A stretch of DNA of 64,000 nt from Antedon mediterranea (GCF_964355755.1 NC_092673.1:30633001-30697000), one strand, 5' to 3'; positions 21,737 to 34,364 are shown, counted from the first letter of the stretch. Program-made: numbers and translations. The notes: generated by a model from the sequence alone, not told the origin.

Positions 21737-23483
21737 ATGCTAATTGGACATAAAGTAACTTAATAAACATATTCCATCGTCTTATCATGTTCGCAGCTTA
21801 GCACGCGTGACATTGAAATATGTTATTTTTCACACGATCCTTTGATTAAATATTATTATTATCGCGAATGAGTTATAGAAGGCGGGCGTAAGACGTGTAT
21901 TGTATTATACCGATACAAATAAATAAGTTTATGATACGTGAAAGAATAATGTTTATAACTCAATCAAAAAGATTAAAGGTATTTACGCCTAACTAGTTTC
22001 AGAAATCAATTTGTTTAAACCTTTTTTTTAAATGGTATGTTTCCTATAGGCCTAGTTAAGTTACTGTTGTTATCTTAAAACGCTTTGATTATTAGTGCGT
22101 GGTTATCAATGAGCAGTAGCATTTAGGCCCGTATTCTTAAAAGGGGACTAACTTAGTCCATGACTAACCTGGACTTCTCAGCAGGACTAAAGTTAGTTCC
22201 CTTTTAACAATACGGGCCTAAATGCTACTACTTACTGCTTATACTTTATGGTTATGAATAATCATTTCCAAATATACAGTACTTTTATTTACGTCCTGTG
22301 TCCTAGAGGTGGAATTGTAAGTAGAATCAAAGAACTCATAAGTTCTTTGGTAGAATTAGCTTAGGTAATTTATTTTTACATTTTATATACTTGTTTAGTG
22401 CCCTCTCTTGTTCAGTTATCCTCCGTCCTGACTTCGTAACTCCATCACTAGGCGTACATACAGAAGCTGATTTATTATTACCAATTTGGCAAATAGCCCA
22501 AGAGGAAACATGGGCGAGTGGGAACTACTTGATACAATATAACATTTTTTTTTATATACAAAAACAGAATAAACTGGACATTAAAATTAACAAGACAAAA
22601 ATAATGTCACATCATATAACAAATTAAAATGAATACATATATTTATTATTATTTATTTTTTCATTGTATTCTTATTACTTTATTATTTTATTTTTAACTG
22701 TACACTTTTGTCTTACATTGTATAACCTAGTCGATTTAATAGATTGTATACTGAATTTAACAAACCGTTCACAAAGGATTGACAAATGCAACTTTGCGCC
22801 AATCAGAGAAAAGATTGGCAGACAATCGCTTCTTTTCCGAATCCAATCAAGTTATCCGGATTTCCCGCGGTTAAAGTCAATTTGTTCCATCCACACACAG
22901 GGCACAAGCACACCATGCAGCAGAGACACGAGATTGTGGACATGGCACACGAAGGCCGGTTTTTATTAAAATAGCAAAGAGAAAAAACAGGTTTGTTCAT
23001 CATAATAATTGTTAATTAAATATTAGTAACTAAAACTCGTCACCAGGCCATGTCGAGTCAATGATTATATAGGGAAGATTATGGTCTTGGAATGAAAAGC
23101 TAGGCCTAGACTAGGCCTAGGTAAGGTAGAGCCGACTAGGCCATAGCGCTGTCTAGGCATACCTGCTATACCGACCCGGCCATGCTCAAAACTAGCTATT
23201 GTTCGATTCGATGGTAGACGAACGGCCTACATGTAACCCCGTGTGTAGGCTGATCATCGGCAGCAGCTATATTATAGTTGTATTAGTCCTATAACATCAC
23301 AGTACAGCAGTAGGCTAACAGTTAGAACCTGTCTGTTCCTCTAGGCCTACTGTGTGACACTAGAAAGCAGGGCAGTTAGGGTCCGGCTAGGCTAGGTTGA
23401 ATCAATATTTTGATTATGATAAGTAACCGTGATGTTCGTGTTGGTGTATCAGTGAGTATACATAGGCCTAATACATAATACAA
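21737..23483. other. Intergenic with palindrome and two exon-like stretches
   Basis: Apart from the palindrome at 22113-22233 (listed separately), two short stretches look coding. One is 22419 to about 22540, after a good acceptor CTCTTGTTCAG, reading ILRPDFVTPSLGVHTEADL and ending without a clear donor. The other is 22786-22974 (contains VNLFHPHTGHKHTMQQRHE, stop after RFLLK). I do not recognise either. They could be decayed transposon or gene remnants. 22990-23480 is rich in TAGGCCTA strings. Confidence 0.3.
22113..22233. mobile_element. Near-perfect palindromic element, about 120 bp
   Basis: Arms of about 47 bp: left runs from AGTAGCATTTAGGCCCGTAT through AAAAGGGGACTAACTTAGTCC, right is its complement with few mismatches. 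The centre of about 24 bp is itself related to the arms (GACTAACCTGGACT). Looks like a small foldback MITE. Confidence 0.7.
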
Positions 23484-23957
23484 GTGATGGTTAGGCTTAT
23501 GTATAGGCAAAGAGTAGTCTTTTTTTTTGTTGATACAAGCAAAGATATTAATTTTGTCACTCCTAAGGCTACTGGCGTTAATGATACGACTTTTTATTTC
23601 TTAGGTATCCCCAATTCACTCAAATCAATACAAAATAATGCAACCTTCAAAATAAAACTTAACGAATATTTTAATAATGAACAGCTTGGAATTTCAGTTT
23701 AATTAAGTTATTTTTAATGTTGTTTTTTTGATGTTATCTTGTCTTGTATGTATTTTCTTGTTTTTTTCATTTTTACTGAGTCATACTTAATGATAATTGT
23801 ACTAGGCCCAACCACTCACTTTTCAGTCATTACGGATTGGACCCCATTGGAAATAAGTTTACTTTTTTGTCGACTTAATGGGTTATCCAGGTATTTTAAT
23901 ACATTGTATATTTTAACTTTTTATGTATGAATATCGAATAAAATCAATCAATCAATC
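23484..23957 (+). mobile_element. CR1/jockey-like LINE 3' fragment with (AATC)n tail
   Basis: An open stretch at about 23520-23702 reads TPKATGVNDTTFYFLGIPNS then a SIQNNATFKIKLNEYF-type end. This resembles the extreme C-terminus of CR1/jockey-group ORF2, where a 'WNSLP...F' pattern is usual; the Trp is lost here. A 3' UTR with ACCACTCACTTTTCAGTCAT follows, ending GAATAAAATCAATCAATCAA. The same 3' UTR occurs at 41050-41217. Confidence 0.6.
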
Positions 23958-25104
23958 ATTGAGACATGTTACATACGTTTTAGCGCCCTCACATTTCAAA
24001 AAAGTTTATTAAAAATGCTGCTATTGCAAAGCCACAATAAAAGCCATTCATAATACAATTTTCTAGGCGGACTATCAGTGACAAAAAAAAAAGATATTTC
24101 AGTGCAGTCCAAAGACGAGCTGTATCTCTAGACCTATCCAATCCACGACCTCAGACGATCGCTCTGGCTAACATTTTGTATCACGTGAACTACGGAAACA
24201 TATTTATTTATAGTTCTCATATTTTTATCGTTTGATACATGGTTAGGCCTTCTTATGGAACGACTGGCGACATCACGCCAGGAGTTGACAAAAGGGTCGT
24301 GTTTCCGAAAATGTCATAACCTAATGATTTTGTTTTTCTTTAATAATTGATTCACTACTAATTCTAGGAATATATTATTCTTTCTTCTGAAATAATTCAG
24401 AAATGTTTCAGTTTTGTATAAAAGAAGGTTTTTTTTTACTGTACATACAATCGTTCGAAATACCCGTTCGGTAAAATACTGTAGGCCTACACTTTAAATG
24501 AAAAAAAATGCTGCAAATATATATATATATACCTTATTTATTTTTTGGAGGGTTTTAGAGGGGAGTTTATTTAAGCGAGGCGTTTATTTGAAAAAGTACG
24601 GTAGTATATTTAATTGTATCAATGAGTAATGTCATTTTGAATGTTGAATCATAATCATACGCGTATTTCAATGTTGCAATGCTTACATTACGGTAATTAA
24701 TTCAAGCCATGTATTAATGTCAGTTCCGGAAAGAGGATCATTGTACTTTCCAAAAATGAAACTACGGCTAATTAGAGAAATAATCTAATTATCGTATTTC
24801 TCTTAAATGGTATAAGAAATCAAAAAAAGATGTTTGAAGCAAACATCAGGAAAAAGATTTCCCGATGACAAATTATTCAGAATATATGTTGTTTGTGACA
24901 TGAAGATTTGATTACAAAATGTCGAATATTCTTTCGTTATAAATTGCTTTAAACATTTTAGCTATCAACGATGTCAGGGCTATATTATCGGCTTTGCGTC
25001 ATTTATTCTGCGCACAATATCGACTGGAAAAGTGAAGTAAACACCCGAATCCACATAGAAATCAACAATACTAGGCCTACCGTACTGTTCTAAAATTTAA
25101 CTCA
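23958..25104. other. Intergenic, 3' flank of the kinase gene
   Basis: No gene seen. A short TA microsatellite is at about 24517-24532. TTTATT at about 24537 (AATAAA on the minus strand) could end the kinase transcript about 570 bp past its stop. Confidence 0.4.
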
Positions 25105-26127
25105 TCAAAGTATTGTACATTTTTTACATTTATTCAATCTTTGTAACTTCTTCTCTCGCTTTCTTTCTTTCTTAATTGTCTTTTCTTCTAGTTCTTCATT
25201 CCTTCGCGCAAGTTCGCGCCAAATATCTGTTTCCACGTCTTTGTTTGTCATTCGTTCCATGGCACATCGTAGTTGTTCGGCGCCGGGCCTCTCGTGATAA
25301 TCTTTCCGTAGAAGACTGTTTAGAAGTAGGACTAGGTGAGGGTTAATCCATAGATCAGACGGTAAGACATAATCCATATTGAAAAATATCTCGTAATCCG
25401 CAATTGTCAGATTACCCATGCAGACTACAAGCAGATCACGTTTTACGCCGACTTGTGACGTGTTTATTTGCACTTGTTGTTTCAACATCATTGACGCAAA
25501 TATGGCGCCTAAGGAGAATACATCAGCCTTGTGAGTGTAATGGAAATTTTGAGTCTCAGGAGCTTGGAAAAATGGCGTTCCACAACAAGTTTTCATGTAT
25601 TTCCTTGATATACATTTCTCTTGCGCCGAAGGGTTGAACGTTTGAATGAAGACCTTCGCTAAGCCAAAGTCAGAAATTTTAACCACGGCATCGCCTAGAT
25701 GGTTAAATTCGATAAGTATATTATCAGGCTTCAGATCTCTGTGTACTACGCCTTGTCCGTGAAGAAATGACACACCAGACGACAACTGTTTCATAAAATT
25801 CAAATTGTTCACCATGTCTTTTGGTCTTTGAAGAATAAAATCATTGAGAGTTCCTCCACGACAAAGTTCCATCACTAAACAAAAGTGTTTGCCTTTTTGG
25901 AAGTACTCTTTCAGATTGACAACATTTTCGTGATGTTTAACTTTCAACAAAGCATCGATCTCTTTCATTGCTTCATTCTTTAGCTCTTTAAGTGAGTTAA
26001 AGTTGCTACGCTTAAGAGTTTTGATAGCCCAGGAAGTCCGGCTGTTTTTATCCCAAGCTTTGTAAACCTCTCCACACATGCCTTCTCCCAACTTGTTTTG
26101 AATGGCATAACTTGTTCCAGTACCCAT
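25105..26127 (-). CDS. Serine/threonine protein kinase, PDIK1L/STK35-like, with lipid-anchor signals
   Basis: 340 residues in a single exon. The kinase domain spans about residues 7-305 with every catalytic element: Gly loop GEGMCG (14-19), K36 in WAIK, HRDLKPDN (129-136), DFG (153-155) and APE (189-191). The long insert between DFG and APE and the CGTPFFQAPE sequence resemble PDIK1L/STK35; other families, such as NEK-type, cannot be excluded. The N-terminus MGTGTSY fits the N-myristoylation consensus (Gly2, Ser6). The C-terminus is a charged helix (EELEEKTIKKERKREKK) ending KCKKCTIL, a polybasic stretch plus CaaL box of the geranylgeranylation type. The family is not known to me for prenylation. 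Intronless coding sequence suggests a retrogene or a 5' UTR-only intron. Confidence 0.88.
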   Translation of the reverse strand: MGTGTSYAIQNKLGEGMCGEVYKAWDKNSRTSWAIKTLKRSNFNSLKELKNEAMKEIDALLKVKHHENVVNLKEYFQKGKHFCLVMELCRGGTLNDFILQRPKDMVNNLNFMKQLSSGVSFLHGQGVVHRDLKPDNILIEFNHLGDAVVKISDFGLAKVFIQTFNPSAQEKCISRKYMKTCCGTPFFQAPETQNFHYTHKADVFSLGAIFASMMLKQQVQINTSQVGVKRDLLVVCMGNLTIADYEIFFNMDYVLPSDLWINPHLVLLLNSLLRKDYHERPGAEQLRCAMERMTNKDVETDIWRELARRNEELEEKTIKKERKREKKLQRLNKCKKCTIL

Positions 26128-29100
26128 TGTCGTCTCAGTTAAATTTCTATTTTACAGATCAAATTTGTAAATAAGTCTATGCGTAAAGAGAACAACGGTT
26201 TCGTTACATGTCGTTATTAAATGCGAATTGCGAATCGATACGTTGGCTTCAACAACTATAGAAACAGTACTGAAGTTGAATAATCCGTCAAGGCGCCAAA
26301 TATTTTTCTCGATACAAAACCGTAGTAACGCACGATTACTTCTCCGTTTACGGCCAAATCAACGTTCCGTTTCTTCAAAAAACTAAATAATGAACCAGTT
26401 TTGTTCTGTGGTCACAAAAGTATAATCGAACTTCTCGATAAAGGATTAAGTATAATTTGATCTGGAAGTAAATAATAAGAAATATCCTTAGTGTTGTGAG
26501 TGGTAGTTTACCGAGCCAGCTCTTTCTCAGCCGCTTTTATCTCTGAACCTCTTGAATTTAATTTCCTGAGAGTTAAAACACATTTTCTTATAAGTTTGTT
26601 ACTGTACCTGAATATAGATTCATGAACTTAACGGTAATGTGTTTTACCCGACGCTGTCTCAAATGTATTTATCTTTAGACCTTTTAAAGTTGATTTTCCC
26701 GAGGGTCTAAATGTATTCAAGATTTCGTCTGCCCCTGAAAATAGGCCTAAGACCATGTGCGATAGTTCTGTGTTTTGTGGTTATACTCTACTTTAACTGT
26801 TCTGAAGTTGATTTCCTCGGGGCTTAGCACTTAATGTACACGTGCATCGTGAACACGGTCTCCCGGGGAATCTACGTTGCCTGCAGCGTACATGATGACT
26901 AAGATATTCTCCAAACAAATTTCTATTCTTCACTGTTGAAACAACCGGTTTGCTTAAAAGAAATCCCCAAAAGCTGGACACAAATGTTGCGTATTATGTG
27001 TGGGTCTAACCGTTACCTGTGTTTTTTTCCAATGTAAAGATGATTTCTATATCCAAAATGGACCTCCAAACAATAATAATAGTCACAACTTCATCTAACC
27101 ATAATCCTTAGTACAATGATCCAACGGTGCATATTATTTAACCAATCGTAAAGAAGACGGAAATCGCTTATTTATGCAGACTTTATAAAGTGCTTTATCA
27201 CAGTTCGGCTTGTTTTTTTTTTTTTACATTTATAAAGTTTAAAATGAAATTACTATAGGGAGAAAAACGTCCGTGGGCCTACGTGATAAAAGGAGCATAG
27301 TTACTCAGTTAGTTGGTCAGAATATTATTTGTTTTTTTGTAGTGTATAACGTAAGGGATATTAAAAAGTTTACCTAATCCTAATTTAAATAGCAGATAGG
27401 ATTGAATTTCTCCTGTTCTTCTTCAGACTAAGCTGAAACACTGGAAAACACGGCATTTGCTTGTGATTTAATTGGTTAAAAACGTTATGCCACGTGATAG
27501 GTCAATAAATATTTAAACATTAAAAACTCTGCAGTTTAATTGACGTGCCTTCCCCAAAAGGAAGATGTGAATTTGGCTGAGTGATTGTTACGGTTTTATT
27601 TACTTCAGTTTAACAGATAACAAAAATGTTTTGTACTATTAGAACGGAGAGATTATGCTCACCCGAGTTGAATGGAATAGTCAAAACTTTAAATTCCTCC
27701 TCAGTTCAATTCACAACCATTTACTATTTGTAAATTGGAATGAAATCTTTATGTGTGTGGTCGAAAGTGTACCTTATGTTTTTAAGGTACTTCAATTGAA
27801 AATTTAGTCACATACTTTTTAAACATTTCACTTTAAAGCTGCCACGCGGGTGTCTGGATACTCAGATACTAAGTTTTCTATTTCTGTTACCTGATGCAAT
27901 ACGAAGCCATCCAATTAATAACCTATCTCAATATATTATTATTATATATAGGCCTAACATAGTATAACATTACTTACAAATCATGAATTCCCTCTTTTAC
28001 TATGTTAAAATAATTTTGATGAAAAAATCTTTTAGATTATTTATAACAATGCATAATACCTTCAAGCTCTTTGGAGAAACTTTAGTAACGGAACTTCCGT
28101 TCAATTTCCGTCGATAATTATGTTAGCACTCAAGGGGTGTTCGTATTGCACAAATATTTGTTACATTGGAATGTATTTTGAAGTTGTTTTTTTAGGCTAA
28201 CTTTCTCCCTAATTCAGTGAATGATATCGTTTTTCAATACAATGTTTATGTTTGGTGTAATTAAAGGGTATCTAGAAAACTAATTATCTAGGAAACTTAA
28301 GATATCTTAGTTTTCTAGATCTAGAAAACAAGATATCTTAAGCCTGTTTTCAGCCTACTAGGCAAATTCGCGCGAATTGGAAAACCTAGGTGAAAAAGTA
28401 GGTGAAAATATTAATACGCATGCGTTCACGCGAATACATTCGCCTAGTGGTAAAGATCTTAGTTTTCTAAACACCCTTTTTCTAGACACCCTTTCTAGAC
28501 ACCCTGAATCCAATAAGAGAAAGGTTCTCCAAATAAATCAGCACGAAATAGCTCATAAAAAATCACAAACGAAATTAACTTTATGATTTAAATTGTTTAA
28601 TTTCAATACACACATTATGACAATTGATTCATCCAGTATTTTTGTTTATAATATATTTATGTTACTAAACGTATGCCTACAAATCTATAACTAAAATATA
28701 TATTCTGCATTAAAATAATTAAGATTTCTAAATTCAGTGACACTAAAAATTAAGTACAAAAATACAAATCTATAAAATATTAGACATTCAAGCTAAATAA
28801 TGTCATGATATAACATTTGTTGGTAAAAATTTGCATAGGCCTATTACGAAATTGAAAGAACCGCACCAAATGTGTTGATGGACCGGTTCAACTATCATTT
28901 ACCCAAAGTAGTTTGTTTCATGGGAACAGTTACTATATCGCTAACTTTGTTGGGCAGGACACAACATACTCGGGTAAATAACTAAGCCTGTATTTCTTAT
29001 CGCGGCCCGGTTACCCCTCATGAAACGTCACAAAATAAACATGAATATTCATTAGTCATATTCATAATCTATATATAAATTTACGTAAGGGCATAACTAC

Positions 29101-29983
29101 AATTCGCTGAAGCAAACGCGGCCCTATGTTGTCGACAAGAATTACAGTACACTATATTTTTTTGGAAGCGCGAAACAACTTTGCTTAAACAATCTAAATT
29201 AATTCTACCCAAATGCTCCGATTATATGGACCACCTGGAAACACTGCATTTTGCATATAAACATTTCATTTTATAAATAAAATCTTTTTGTTTTGTTTGT
29301 ACTTTATTATACATCAAGGTAATTAAACAATCACCTTGTTTACATAGCGTAATGTGTCGGTTCACAAAAGACAATATCAGCACTATTTTCAAGGCAATAA
29401 CAAAAATATGGAATATACATATCTATATAGTACATATCTATATAGTACATTAAACAGCTTTTATACATTGACAGTTCATTCGACACACTTTGACAGTTAA
29501 GAAACACATTTGTAAAAAACATACTGTAGTAAAAAAAATTAATAAAAGTAAAAAATATATATGCTTTACACAGGTTTATATTGGGATGGTACAACCAGGT
29601 ACAACAGAATACCGATCAGTTGCTTGTTAATGTTACGTTTTTTTTCACATCAGATCAATGCGTTAAAGATGTATTGTCCCCCAAACATGGAAAATAAAGA
29701 TAACGTTTTAATAAAGTTATTCATTCCTAATAAAAAAAAAACGAATAAAATAAGGGTTTCACTTATAAGAAGACAAAATTAACTTTAACTTTCGGTTATT
29801 TTTGTTGCGATTTTTTCCTGGTACCGTAAGTCAAATATTCGGTCAAAGTGAATCGGTGTTATGTTTAACATTAAAATGGCATATTTAACCAAATATGTGT
29901 AAGCATTATCTGCATAATATTTACCCAGTGTAAACTGCCTTCTACTAATGCATAGAAAAATATACTTAAGTTAGAATAGTACG
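26128..29983. other. Intergenic between kinase and SLC10 gene
   Basis: No supported gene. Contains the foldback element at 28264-28483 (listed separately). Near 29041-29082 there is a segment whose complement recurs at 47666-47716 (TGTTTATTTTGTGACGTTTC), and a TTAA-MITE end at 29663-29681. Short tandem TACATATCTATATAG lies at about 29416-29448. Confidence 0.4.
28264..28483. mobile_element. Foldback MITE with nested palindromes
   Basis: Outer ends AGGGTATCTAGAAAACTAA and the approximate complement TTAGTTTTCTAAACACCCT. Inside is a perfect-looking hairpin around TTTTCTAGATCTAGAAAA and a second pair of ends, CCTACTAGGCAAATTCGCG against CGCGAATACATTCGCCTAG. Two foldbacks may be nested. Confidence 0.5.
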
Positions 29984-31468
29984 TTAAACATCTTCTGGTC
30001 CTTCAATACAATCTTTGGATGGAACTGTCATTGGAGTAAGTTCATTCTCACAGTCAGCCGATTTAGTATCTTCTTTTGTTTTATGATCATCACTTGAGAA
30101 ATCATTTCCAATGTATATCTTCCTACTGTTCTCTGACACTTGTGGCAACTTTGTCCAACCGTTATGTCTACCATTTTCTTCTGCTTCTTTCGATTTTAGT
30201 TCATTTGGCTCCTCATTGACTGGTTGGTAGGCTCTCTTTGATAGATGTTGCGATATGACGTAGATGAAAACTATAATTGTTCCCTCTATCATGGTCAAAA
30301 TTGCGATCAACAGTGGGACTCTGCAAACCAGATCGGCCTCGGGTTGAGGGTACGATAACTTGGCCATAGTTGTTGCTAAAAGACTGTTTTGAACCCCTGT
30401 TTCAAAAGCGATAGTCAGTGCTTCTGGAGTTTTTCTTCGTGTCACCGTCGCGATGGTGAAACCAGTGATGCCACCGATAAGAGGGAAAATGGCCGCGGCG
30501 GTGTAAACTCGCCAAGATGAGCTGAAAATGAACATCTGCGAAGGAACTCCCAAACTGAATGCTATCACAATTAGACCAAAGGCGAATGGTTTAAGCAGTT
30601 TGACACACAAGTCCGCAAGTTTTGTGAATTTATATAGAATAACGATGCCTATACCAACTGGGATAAGCATCAAAGCAAGTTGCATGGTGAGTGCTGCGTA
30701 CGGTGTCTCTAAAGAGTCACCTTCTTCGACAAAAGGCTTTGTATACAGCATCATATTCAGCGGCATCATTCCAAGTGCTAGGATACTGGAGCAGAACGTC
30801 ATAGTTAGGCTTAGGACAAAATCACAGTCAAGTAGTAAGGTAAAGACATTGCTTAGCCATCCACCAGGACACGATCCATCAACAAGCAACCCGACAGTTT
30901 CTTCTTTCTCCAACGAAACAATGTTCGCTACAGCAAACGCTAAAACTGGCATTATCAAAAACTGACAGACGATGCCTGTGACCACGGCGTACGGTCGTCG
31001 CAACTTCCCCCAGATTATTTTAAGATCCATCTTTGTACCCATAGTTACGTAAGACACGATCATCCAACTTAGCAGCGTGTACGTAAACGCGTAGTCAAGC
31101 ACGCTGGATTTACGTAAAACTTTGACCTGATAATTAATTTCGGACTCGCCATCTGGAAATGTCAGTAAAATCCGAATAGTTCCAATACCAAGCCTCAAAC
31201 CTAAAATTGGTATGTCACCATTTTCCATAACTAAGGTCTGGTCATCATTATCGTCTGGGATAACTTGAAATATGTCTTCATCTATATTTACTATTGTTAT
31301 ATTTGTTTGCTCAATGTTTGATATGTTGATGTTGACATTAGCTATTTCACCTTCCGTGACAAGAAGAAAATCATCTGGAGTTATCGTAAAACCAATCGAA
31401 GAATTGGATTGAGTTGACAGTCCAAAAAGCAGACAGAATACCAGAGCGCAGTAAATTGAACCTTCCAT
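29984..31468 (-). CDS. SLC10 family (bile-acid:sodium symporter-like) transporter, SLC10A3/A5 type
   Basis: 494 residues, entire coding sequence in one exon; an acceptor (GTTTTATTACAG) abuts the ATG, so a 5' UTR intron is likely. Signal peptide at about 1-20 (IYCALVFCLLFGLS). Next comes an extracellular domain of about 105 residues with N-glycosylation sequons (NSS, NIS, NIT), a layout typical of SLC10A3 (P3) and SLC10A5 rather than of ASBT/NTCP. Then come about nine membrane segments from residue 130 to 420, including SCPGGWLSN and the ETGVQNSLLATTM motif of the sodium-binding core. The cytoplasmic tail is acidic. Substrate of this subgroup is not established. The E(T/S)GxQN motif and the SCPGG motif are both intact, so it is probably functional. 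Confidence 0.9.
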   Translation of the reverse strand: MEGSIYCALVFCLLFGLSTQSNSSIGFTITPDDFLLVTEGEIANVNINISNIEQTNITIVNIDEDIFQVIPDDNDDQTLVMENGDIPILGLRLGIGTIRILLTFPDGESEINYQVKVLRKSSVLDYAFTYTLLSWMIVSYVTMGTKMDLKIIWGKLRRPYAVVTGIVCQFLIMPVLAFAVANIVSLEKEETVGLLVDGSCPGGWLSNVFTLLLDCDFVLSLTMTFCSSILALGMMPLNMMLYTKPFVEEGDSLETPYAALTMQLALMLIPVGIGIVILYKFTKLADLCVKLLKPFAFGLIVIAFSLGVPSQMFIFSSSWRVYTAAAIFPLIGGITGFTIATVTRRKTPEALTIAFETGVQNSLLATTMAKLSYPQPEADLVCRVPLLIAILTMIEGTIIVFIYVISQHLSKRAYQPVNEEPNELKSKEAEENGRHNGWTKLPQVSENSRKIYIGNDFSSDDHKTKEDTKSADCENELTPMTVPSKDCIEGPEDV

Positions 31469-33015
31469 CTGTAATAAAACAAAAATTAAATATAATTTAA
31501 CATCTTATTATCGAGACGAACATTCAATACAGTCGCCAAGAAGCGAAGGGAGGCAGAAGGATGTCGTTTCGATATGAATCATACTTGAAGCAGTCCAGTA
31601 GGCCTAGAATAGACGCAATTGCCACATGTGACCTAATAATAGTCAGCCCACCAGCGTTATACGTTGTAACAATGATAGCATAACACAATTATGTTGATCG
31701 TAAGATTTGAAATTAGGCCTGAAAAGTGGACAATATATGGTTACAGATAGTGTCTAATAAATAGACTATAACATAATAACGTCTGACATCACAACACAGA
31801 TACTATAATTAAAGAAACTAATGTACAATGAAAATGTTCTGTTACATTAGAAAATGTATATTTTTACTATGACCACCGGTTAACGTCTGCCTATGGCATC
31901 CAATGGGAGGCTCGGACATGGCTGGCTGTAATTGACACTGTAGGATAGATGTAGGCAGATGTTCGTTAACGAGTTGAAACGGTCAAAATATGAATGTTGT
32001 CACGGAAGCTTTGATATCATGGTTTATTATGATATGAGTCATATTGTTCCAACTTAAGTCATATTAAGTGCACTACGCTGTTTTGTTGATATTATCGTTT
32101 TGCTCCGTTAATCATTCAGTTTTTTTTAAATATATGTTAGGGTTACGGTAATTATCCAAGCGGCGACGAAATTGTATGGATTATCACTAGACTGGACGAT
32201 AACGTAAACCAACCTTTTTCAAATCTAAATGATGAAAAGTTACATCTTAACGAGTGCACCCGATGCATCCGTAACACACGATTATCGATATAGTGTAGGC
32301 CTAATAGTATATCTTGTTATCTAATGCCTAATCAAATAAATATAAATATTGTAATACATTTGTCACATGTGAAGTACATGTGACGCCTGTGTCTAGCCCT
32401 TAACATAATAATGATAAAAGCATCACATGTGAAACACATGGGATGCTGTATTCCGAGTTTGCCTATAATACGGTACAGCAACAATTTATGTTTGTCAAGT
32501 TAGATGAGAATCGGTGTTTTTTGCGTCATCGATAAAGTTTTCACGCAGTAACATTTTTATAGACTTGAATCTGCCTCTGCTTCCTTGAGTTTAATACACG
32601 TAAGATCTCGATGTTCCATATGTGGAGATACATAGACTGAGAATCAATTTGAGTTTTATTGCATTTGTAGATATTCATGCATTAACGTTCTATTTTCTGA
32701 TTGAATTTGCGAAAGCTGATAAATATGATGCATATTATCATTATCAACAGTGTTCAACTGAAAATGTCTATGTCTACAGTAGACCCCGATAAGAAGATAG
32801 GCCCATGGGACAGAAATACCAATTACGAACAACATAACAGTGAGCTTATACAGTAATTAACGTCTTTGTGCGTAGGAGGATATCATCAATGTATTGATGC
32901 TCGTTTTCCGTTTAATACATTGACTGAAAAATAAAGATACGCGTTAATGCTTGGATGCACACACCATAATAAATAGGCGTACTCTACAAGCGCGCGCTAA
33001 CTTGTTTCTGGATGT

Positions 33016-33180
33016 TAAGCTCTGTCTACACTATTAAACTTTATGTGACAAACAAATGTGATGTGCCCATATATATATGGACATGATTATGTCATATCAC
33101 TACCATTATTTAAGTCTGCTGTATCACTAGCATATTTGGGCACGTCACACTTTTTTTGTCAAACTAGTTTGATAGTGTAT
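33016..33180. mobile_element. Foldback MITE family A, complete copy
   Basis: Left end AGCTCTGTCTACACTATTAA, right end CAAACTAGTTTGATAGTGTA; inside GTGATGTGCCCATATATATA and GTCATATCACTACCAT. About 165 bp, no coding capacity. Confidence 0.8.
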
Positions 33181-34216
33181 CATTGGTCTCATCGGTAAAG
33201 ATAAATTAACTGCAAATCTCGCACTTCTTCTTCGTCATCTTATTATATGCATATATTTAAAAAAACAAATCAAAATATAGAAAAATACCAAAATAGTTTA
33301 TCAATGCTGAATGGACTTTCTCACATTATAAAAAGGTACCGTCCATTCCCATCGACTTACTTGTTGACGAATATACCTGACACTATAAAGTTGTTTCAAT
33401 AAAATGACCACCTAGTTTAGGCCTAAGAACTGTAAGTTAATAAAATTATTGTATTGTTGTGCAGAGCTTAAAGCTATTCATTGCTTCAAGGCAGAAACCA
33501 CAGGACTATATTACAACAAGTTGAACTTTTCGTTTAGCCTGCACATCCATCCAATCGATTTATATGTCTACAGAGGTAACCCCTTCTCTTTTCTCGATTA
33601 CGAGTTAGATTTATAGCCTAACAGATGGAATAAGAATGTATCTATTCCTCCAGGTCTGTGTATAGTTTTCACTCACTCATGTTATTGAGTCTGGATGTTT
33701 TACTTAACTTTAATAGGAATACATGCGTCATGCGTTTTAGGTATAAACTTGTTTTGTGCTGGATGATACACACCCTACAGTTTATACGGTTGTTGACCGG
33801 TTGGTTGTCGCATCATTTCCTTCAATCGGCCATTCCCTCAGTCAAGTCCGTCCCCAATACGACCTTAGACGATCTCTATACGGCTGTCCATAATTGTTCA
33901 TCGCGTCAATCAAAAGCATAATGTTATAAGTAAGTATTGCTAGCGACAAGGTTTGATTCATGTGTATGTTGCGGAAGTATCCGTCTTAACCCGAATTAAC
34001 CCTTCGTCTGGTATACCGGTTAGGGATAGAACATTTATGATTCAACTGTTGTACTTACTATTAGGTACATACGACGCCATTGACCTAAGTATTGTCTCAA
34101 GTATCATAGTATTCACTAATTTTAATTTAATGTTTGTATAATTATTATCAATATCCAGTAGTATTAAACGAAATGATAATAAAGTGTGCAAATAAATAAG
34201 AGCACGCATTACATTT

Positions 34217-34364
34217 ATGTCTACACTATCAAAGTTTGACAAAAGAAGTGTGATGTGCCCAAATATGGTAGTGATATGACCAGATATGGCAGTGATATGA
34301 CATCATCATATCCACATCACATGTTTTTGTCACATAAAGTTTGATAGTGTAAACAGAGCTTTAG
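34217..34364. mobile_element. Foldback MITE family A, copy
   Basis: TGTCTACACTATCAAAGTTT at the left, AGTTTGATAGTGTAAACAGA at the right; contains a doubled GATATGGCAGTGATATGAC-type core. Confidence 0.8.

Noticed and set aside
25404-25637. Plus-strand open frame of 77 codons
   Set aside because: Antisense to the kinase domain, no independent support.
30528-30965. Plus-strand open frame of 145 codons
   Set aside because: Antisense to the conserved SLC10 membrane core; codon composition follows the reverse of that gene.
33658-34141. Two adjacent plus-strand open frames
   Set aside because: No splice sites, motifs or composition typical of coding sequence; they lie in the probable SLC10 leader intron.
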